7,869 bases of DNA from Candidatus Poribacteria bacterium (lineage in GTDB: Bacteria > Poribacteria > WGA-4E > WGA-3G), in NCBI GenBank assembly GCA_028818995.1, contig JAPPMR010000464.1:1-7869 (forward strand), given 5' to 3'. Both the position numbers and the translations under genes were made by a program. The notes under the pieces were generated by a model that was given only the letters and a program-made list of their open reading frames with translations, had not been told where the DNA came from and did not search any database. Positions 4,317 to 7,869 of this stretch are shown one piece after another; within the stretch, counting starts at the first letter, position 1; every line of letters begins with the position of its first letter.

Positions 4317-7300
4317 ATGTCGATGTCAACGCGAAAGGGATTTAAACCTTCAGGATTTTTTGTTCTCAGAACACCTCTTTTGCCATTTACTGAGTTTTTG
4401 AAATGGGGCGAAGATTTACTTATTTCAGACCAGAATATCTCCTCTTTTTCCCAAGAGACATTTGAAAGAGTACGTCAGCAACTTCGCAGTCGTCTTCAAG
4501 AGATTGTACATCGACCTGAAATAAGAGAAGCGTTATTCTTAGCCTCACCAAGTCTTGAGGAACGTATCAGCAAATGGTTTCAAGAATTAGAAAACAAAAA
4601 CACAAAAAAAATCGAAAATTCTATCATCAATTATTTTTCACGAATGACAGGTAGGGCAACTCCTTTTGGTTTATGTGCCGGATGTTCTATTGGTGTATTT
4701 GATTCCAAATCCCAACTTCGGGTTGAAAAGTCTTCTAAATACAGGCGGCATACGCGGCTCGATGCCGGTTTTCTTTATGCTCTTAGTAGAGACCTGCAAC
4801 AGTTGCCAGGAGTTTGCGAACAGCTAAAATACTATCCCAACGCAAGCCTCTATTTTGTGGCCGGAAAATTTCGGTATGTTGAAACTATATTTGAGGAAAA
4901 AATACGCAAGTATCATCTTGTAGGTGTTGAATCTACTGAATATCTCAATTCGACCATTGCGCTTGCACAGGAAGGGGCGCACATTGAGACGCTTGCTCAG
5001 GCTCTCGTTGATGAAGACATTTCGTTCATAGATGCCAAGAACTATATAAAAGCAGTGATAGAAAATCAGATTCTTGTGTCAGACCTGGAGCCACTCGTGA
5101 CGGGGGGTGAACCGGTCAATGATTTAATTCACCACTTAAAAAAAATTCCATCACTGACACCAATCACCACTTGTTTGAAAACCTTACAGCATTCTCTTCA
5201 AGAAATCGATAGATTTGGCTTGGGTATTAAACCCGAATGGTATCAAAAAATTGCTGAATCCCTTCATGGCCTACCAACGCAATTTGAAATTCACAGGTTG
5301 TTTCAAGTAGATTTGTTTAAACCAACGCTATCCTCTACTTTGGGCAAATCAGTATTGGATGAAATTTTCAAAGGCATAGAAATCCTTCACCTGTTGGGGA
5401 ATGTTCCACAACAGGATAACCTATCTCGTTTTCGCGAATCGTTTGTTAAAAGATATGGAAATAGAGAAATTCCTCTATGCGAGGCATTAGACGAAGAGTT
5501 CGGGATTGGTTTTACCGCATCGAATACCCCTGGAGCAGAAAATTCTCCATTACTTAAAGGATTGGAGTTTCCTGCCTCAACAGAAAAAACAAGAACTTGG
5601 GGGATGAAAGAACATTTCTTATTTGAAAAATTAGAAAAAGCATTGTCAGAGCAAAAGAGAGAAATCAGATTAGAACAACAGGATCTAAGCCGACTGCACA
5701 AAGATGATATACCTCCTCTTCCGGATGCTTTCTCAGTATCTGTAAATATTGCTGCTTGTTCAGAAGAGGAGTTGTCACGAGGAAATTTTCGTATGACCAT
5801 TGGAGGGCTGTTAGGTCCATCAGGGGTGCGGTTACTGGGCCGATTCTGTCACGCGGATTCATTATTGCGCTCTCAGGTAGAAAATCATATTCAGGAAGAA
5901 GAGCGTTTGAATCCAGATGCAGTATATGCAGAAGTCGTTCACATTCCACAAGGTCGCACGGGAAACGTGATCTTCCGTCCAATTTTGCGTTCCCATGAGA
6001 TTCCGTATCTTGGTCGTTCGGGAGCTGTTTCCGATCAACAGATTCCTGTTACTGATCTGATGGTATCCGTAGTTGGTGCACGTGTTATATTGAGATCCAG
6101 ACGATTAGGACGTGAAGTAATCCCGAGATTAACAAGTGCTCATAATTATTTTAGTGGTAGTTTACCCATTTACCACTTCTTGGGAACACTTCAAGATCAA
6201 GATATCGCCAAAGGTTTGCACTGGAATTGGGGTATTTTTGAGGGTGCTCGTTTTCTCCCCCGTGTTTCTATTGGCAAGATTGTACTCTGTCGTGCTCGCT
6301 GGCGGATCTATCGCGAGGAATTGGAGATACTGACCAGGACAAATGGTGTTGAGCTATTCAGAGCAGTTCAAGATCTACGCACGAAGCGAAAAATGCCTCG
6401 CTTCGTGCGTCTTTCCGAAGGAGATAATGAGCTTCCGATTGATTTTGAGAATGTACTAAGTGTTGAAAATTTTGTGCGTATTGCCAAAAATCGAAATCAG
6501 ATTACGTTGATAGAGATGTTTCCGGAAGCAAAGGAGCTTTGCGTCACAGGTGATACTGGTTCTTATGTCTCTGAAATCATAGTGCCTTTTGTAAAAACAA
6601 AAAATACCGAGAAGAGAGAATCTGTTAGAAAAAATCACAATATTTTATCTGTTCAATCCAATAATCCGATACAGCGATGTTTCTCGCCAGGATCAGAATG
6701 GCTCTATCTTAAATTGTATTGTAGCATTTCCAATGCTGATTTAATACTCAGAGATGCAGTTCCTCAAGTCTGGCACCAATTGTTTTCTGCCCGAATTATT
6801 GACCAATGGTTTTTCATTAGATATAGCGACCCTGATTGGCATTTACGGATTCGATTTCATGTTTGTCCTGATAAGAACTGTGAAGATGTGATTTCTATGC
6901 TTTACAAAACCTTTGATCCACTCTTGTCTAATGGCTTAATATGGCGTATTCAATTGGACACTTATGAGCGCGAAATTGAGCGTTACGGCGGTCCGGCAGG
7001 TATTGAGAGTGCAGAGAAGATATTCCACGTCGATAGCGAGGCTGTATTGAATATCATCCACAGTTATCCCTCTGATAAAGGTATGGATACCCGCTGTCAT
7101 TTAGCACTTCTGGGAATTGATCGGTTGCTGTCAAATTTCGGTTTTGATCTTCAAGCTAAGTACGAATTAGTCAAGACATGTCGTGAAATTTTTGGCAGAG
7201 AATTCAGAGCAGATACGACCTCTCTGCGGCATCAATTAGGCCGAAAATTTCGTCAGGAACGACGGAGTCTCGAGTCCTTAATGGATATAGGATTGTTAAG

Positions 7301-7553
7301 AAACAGTCCAATTGCACGCGGGCTTGAGATATTAAACAACCGGTCCAGGAGACTGAAACCTCTTATCAAAGAGATGGAAATGATAGGTCAAAATGGTGAA
7401 CTCGGCTTATCACTGCGAGAAATGGTGCCGAGTTTTACCCATATGTTTGTAAATCGTCTTCTACGTTCGTCTCAAAGAGCACAGGAGTTGGTCCTCTATG
7501 ATTTTCTTCGGCGTCTCTATGATTCGCAGATTGCGAGAAATCGCTCTAAATGA
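4317..7553 (+). CDS. lanB: Class I lanthipeptide dehydratase (LanB), full length
   Basis: A 1078-residue protein, somewhat longer than NisB (993). LanB enzymes glutamylate precursor Ser/Thr using glutamyl-tRNA(Glu) and then eliminate glutamate to give dehydro residues. The glutamylation domain covers about 1-760. It has SRMTGRATPFGLCAG (108-122), a winged-helix-like segment around 210-262 that probably binds the leader, FRPILRSHEIPYLG (553-566), DLMVSVVGARVIL (580-592) and PRFVRL (694-699). The elimination domain (about 794-1070) has WLYLKLYC (795-802), WFFIRYSDPDWHLRIRF (831-847), YEREIERYGG (883-892) and HMFVNR (1042-1047). His1042 matches the catalytic His of the NisB elimination site. Both domains are present, unlike the split versions of thiopeptide clusters. 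GAGG at 4305-4308 stands eight bases before the ATG; the ATG at 4323 is a weaker alternative. Residues 687-699 lie over a perfect inverted repeat in the DNA. Confidence 0.95.
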   Translation: MSMSTRKGFKPSGFFVLRTPLLPFTEFLKWGEDLLISDQNISSFSQETFERVRQQLRSRLQEIVHRPEIREALFLASPSLEERISKWFQELENKNTKKIENSIINYFSRMTGRATPFGLCAGCSIGVFDSKSQLRVEKSSKYRRHTRLDAGFLYALSRDLQQLPGVCEQLKYYPNASLYFVAGKFRYVETIFEEKIRKYHLVGVESTEYLNSTIALAQEGAHIETLAQALVDEDISFIDAKNYIKAVIENQILVSDLEPLVTGGEPVNDLIHHLKKIPSLTPITTCLKTLQHSLQEIDRFGLGIKPEWYQKIAESLHGLPTQFEIHRLFQVDLFKPTLSSTLGKSVLDEIFKGIEILHLLGNVPQQDNLSRFRESFVKRYGNREIPLCEALDEEFGIGFTASNTPGAENSPLLKGLEFPASTEKTRTWGMKEHFLFEKLEKALSEQKREIRLEQQDLSRLHKDDIPPLPDAFSVSVNIAACSEEELSRGNFRMTIGGLLGPSGVRLLGRFCHADSLLRSQVENHIQEEERLNPDAVYAEVVHIPQGRTGNVIFRPILRSHEIPYLGRSGAVSDQQIPVTDLMVSVVGARVILRSRRLGREVIPRLTSAHNYFSGSLPIYHFLGTLQDQDIAKGLHWNWGIFEGARFLPRVSIGKIVLCRARWRIYREELEILTRTNGVELFRAVQDLRTKRKMPRFVRLSEGDNELPIDFENVLSVENFVRIAKNRNQITLIEMFPEAKELCVTGDTGSYVSEIIVPFVKTKNTEKRESVRKNHNILSVQSNNPIQRCFSPGSEWLYLKLYCSISNADLILRDAVPQVWHQLFSARIIDQWFFIRYSDPDWHLRIRFHVCPDKNCEDVISMLYKTFDPLLSNGLIWRIQLDTYEREIERYGGPAGIESAEKIFHVDSEAVLNIIHSYPSDKGMDTRCHLALLGIDRLLSNFGFDLQAKYELVKTCREIFGREFRADTTSLRHQLGRKFRQERRSLESLMDIGLLRNSPIARGLEILNNRSRRLKPLIKEMEMIGQNGELGLSLREMVPSFTHMFVNRLLRSSQRAQELVLYDFLRRLYDSQIARNRSK
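6377..6410. repeat. 13-bp perfect inverted repeat inside lanB
   Basis: ACGCACGAAGCGA (6377-6389) and TCGCTTCGTGCGT (6398-6410) are exact reverse complements, separated by an 8-base loop AAAATGCC. The stem is G+C-rich in an A+T-rich gene and encodes lanB residues 687-699, just before and across the PRFVRL block. It would form a stable mRNA hairpin. No T run follows, so it is not a standard terminator. Confidence 0.8.
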
Positions 7554-7595
7554 TAGCTCGGAATTTCTTGTTGACATGCTCAAGAGTGATAGGCC

Positions 7596-7869
7596 ATGCG
7601 TTATTTACTTTTATTTTTTTTCATTGTGACGCTTGCTGTTTGCCTCCTGACGTTCAATTCAAGCGGGGAAGCGGTCGCACCGGATGAAACGCGTTCGCAG
7701 GCAGATACCGATTCACTGCGCCAACTTGAGAAGACGATTGAACGCACGCCAAAAGATGGCAACCTGTGGGTCAGACTCGGATACGCCTATTTCTCGGCTG
7801 GCGATCTGAAACAGGCTGAAAAAGCATTCCGCAATGGGATGAGATATGCAAATTCTGCAGCCTCGTACA
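7596..7869 (+). CDS. Secreted or membrane-anchored TPR protein, 5' end (partial at right edge)
   Basis: The frame opens at ATG 7596 and is still open at the right edge after 91 residues. An in-frame TAG at 7590-7592 means that no earlier start is possible. Residues 1-20 are a hydrophobic export signal or membrane anchor (MRYLLLFFFIVTLAVCLLTF) with only one basic residue before it. LAVC at 13-16 is a poor lipobox. Residues 25-50 are a polar linker. Residues 54-86 match a tetratricopeptide repeat (LWVRLGYAYFSAGDLKQAEKAF), so more repeats probably follow. TPR domains bind other proteins. Export places this one outside the cytoplasmic membrane. It starts 42 bases after lanB with no terminator between, so read-through is possible, but its higher G+C (33/60 at 7741-7800) suggests a separate origin. 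Only weak ribosome-binding sequence (AAGAG, 7582-7586) is seen. Confidence 0.7.
   Translation, partial: MRYLLLFFFIVTLAVCLLTFNSSGEAVAPDETRSQADTDSLRQLEKTIERTPKDGNLWVRLGYAYFSAGDLKQAEKAFRNGMRYANSAASY

Noticed and set aside
5387..5982. Minus-strand frames inside lanB
   Set aside because: They are shadows of a secure conserved dehydratase gene and have no ribosome binding site or domain.
7571..7576. TTGACA before the TPR gene as a promoter
   Set aside because: No acceptable -10 box lies 16-18 bases downstream; the 17-base spacing lands on CCATGC at the start codon.
7632..7643. Lipoprotein lipobox LAVC in the TPR protein
   Set aside because: Val at the position before Cys is not typical of signal peptidase II sites, so a plain signal peptide or anchor is more likely.

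Overview
The window carries a compact class I lanthipeptide (RiPP) gene cassette, flanked on the left by small accessory genes separated by repeated terminator-like hairpins and on the right by the start of a TPR protein. The host is a bacterium of moderate G+C that I cannot name. Strong GGAGG-type ribosome binding sites and an LxLNKETIxxL precursor leader fit an environmental, uncultured Gram-negative lineage better than a Bacillota producer, but this is inference. Hand-counted lines of the lanthipeptide genes are A+T-rich (17/60 G+C at 6601-6660, 21/60 at 4681-4740), while both edges are near 50% or more (31/60 at 1-60, 33/60 at 7741-7800). This is compatible with the cassette having been acquired.

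Left part (1-957): the 3' end of an unrecognised gene, then a small coiled-coil protein with a C-terminal membrane helix. Each is followed by a copy of a hairpin repeat built around AAGGGGATC...GGTCCCCTT. A third copy lies at 826-868 with no intact gene before it. A possible remnant of a minus-strand reading frame and a strong 13-bp hairpin fill the rest.

Middle (958-2457): a minus-strand gene encodes an unusual protein with an N-terminal helix-turn-helix, a block of pentapeptide repeats and an unrecognised C-terminal domain. A short upstream reading frame with a good ribosome binding site overlaps its start. The divergent intergenic region holds three GTCAAGTC copies and a possibly structured leader ahead of the precursor gene.

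Right part (2458-7553): lanA encodes a 69-residue precursor whose predicted core has 10 Cys, 10 Ser/Thr, seven acidic and no basic residues. It is followed, across a 15-bp inverted repeat, by lanC (cyclase) and then lanB (full-length 1078-residue dehydratase). LanB would glutamylate and dehydrate Ser/Thr of the core, and LanC would close (methyl)lanthionine rings with the Cys residues. No exporter, leader protease or recognisable immunity protein lies inside the window. From 7596 a signal-peptide TPR protein begins and runs off the end.

The most interesting points are the acidic, cysteine-saturated core, the neighbouring HTH-pentapeptide protein, the inverted repeats between lanA and lanC and inside lanB, and the repeated hairpins on the left.
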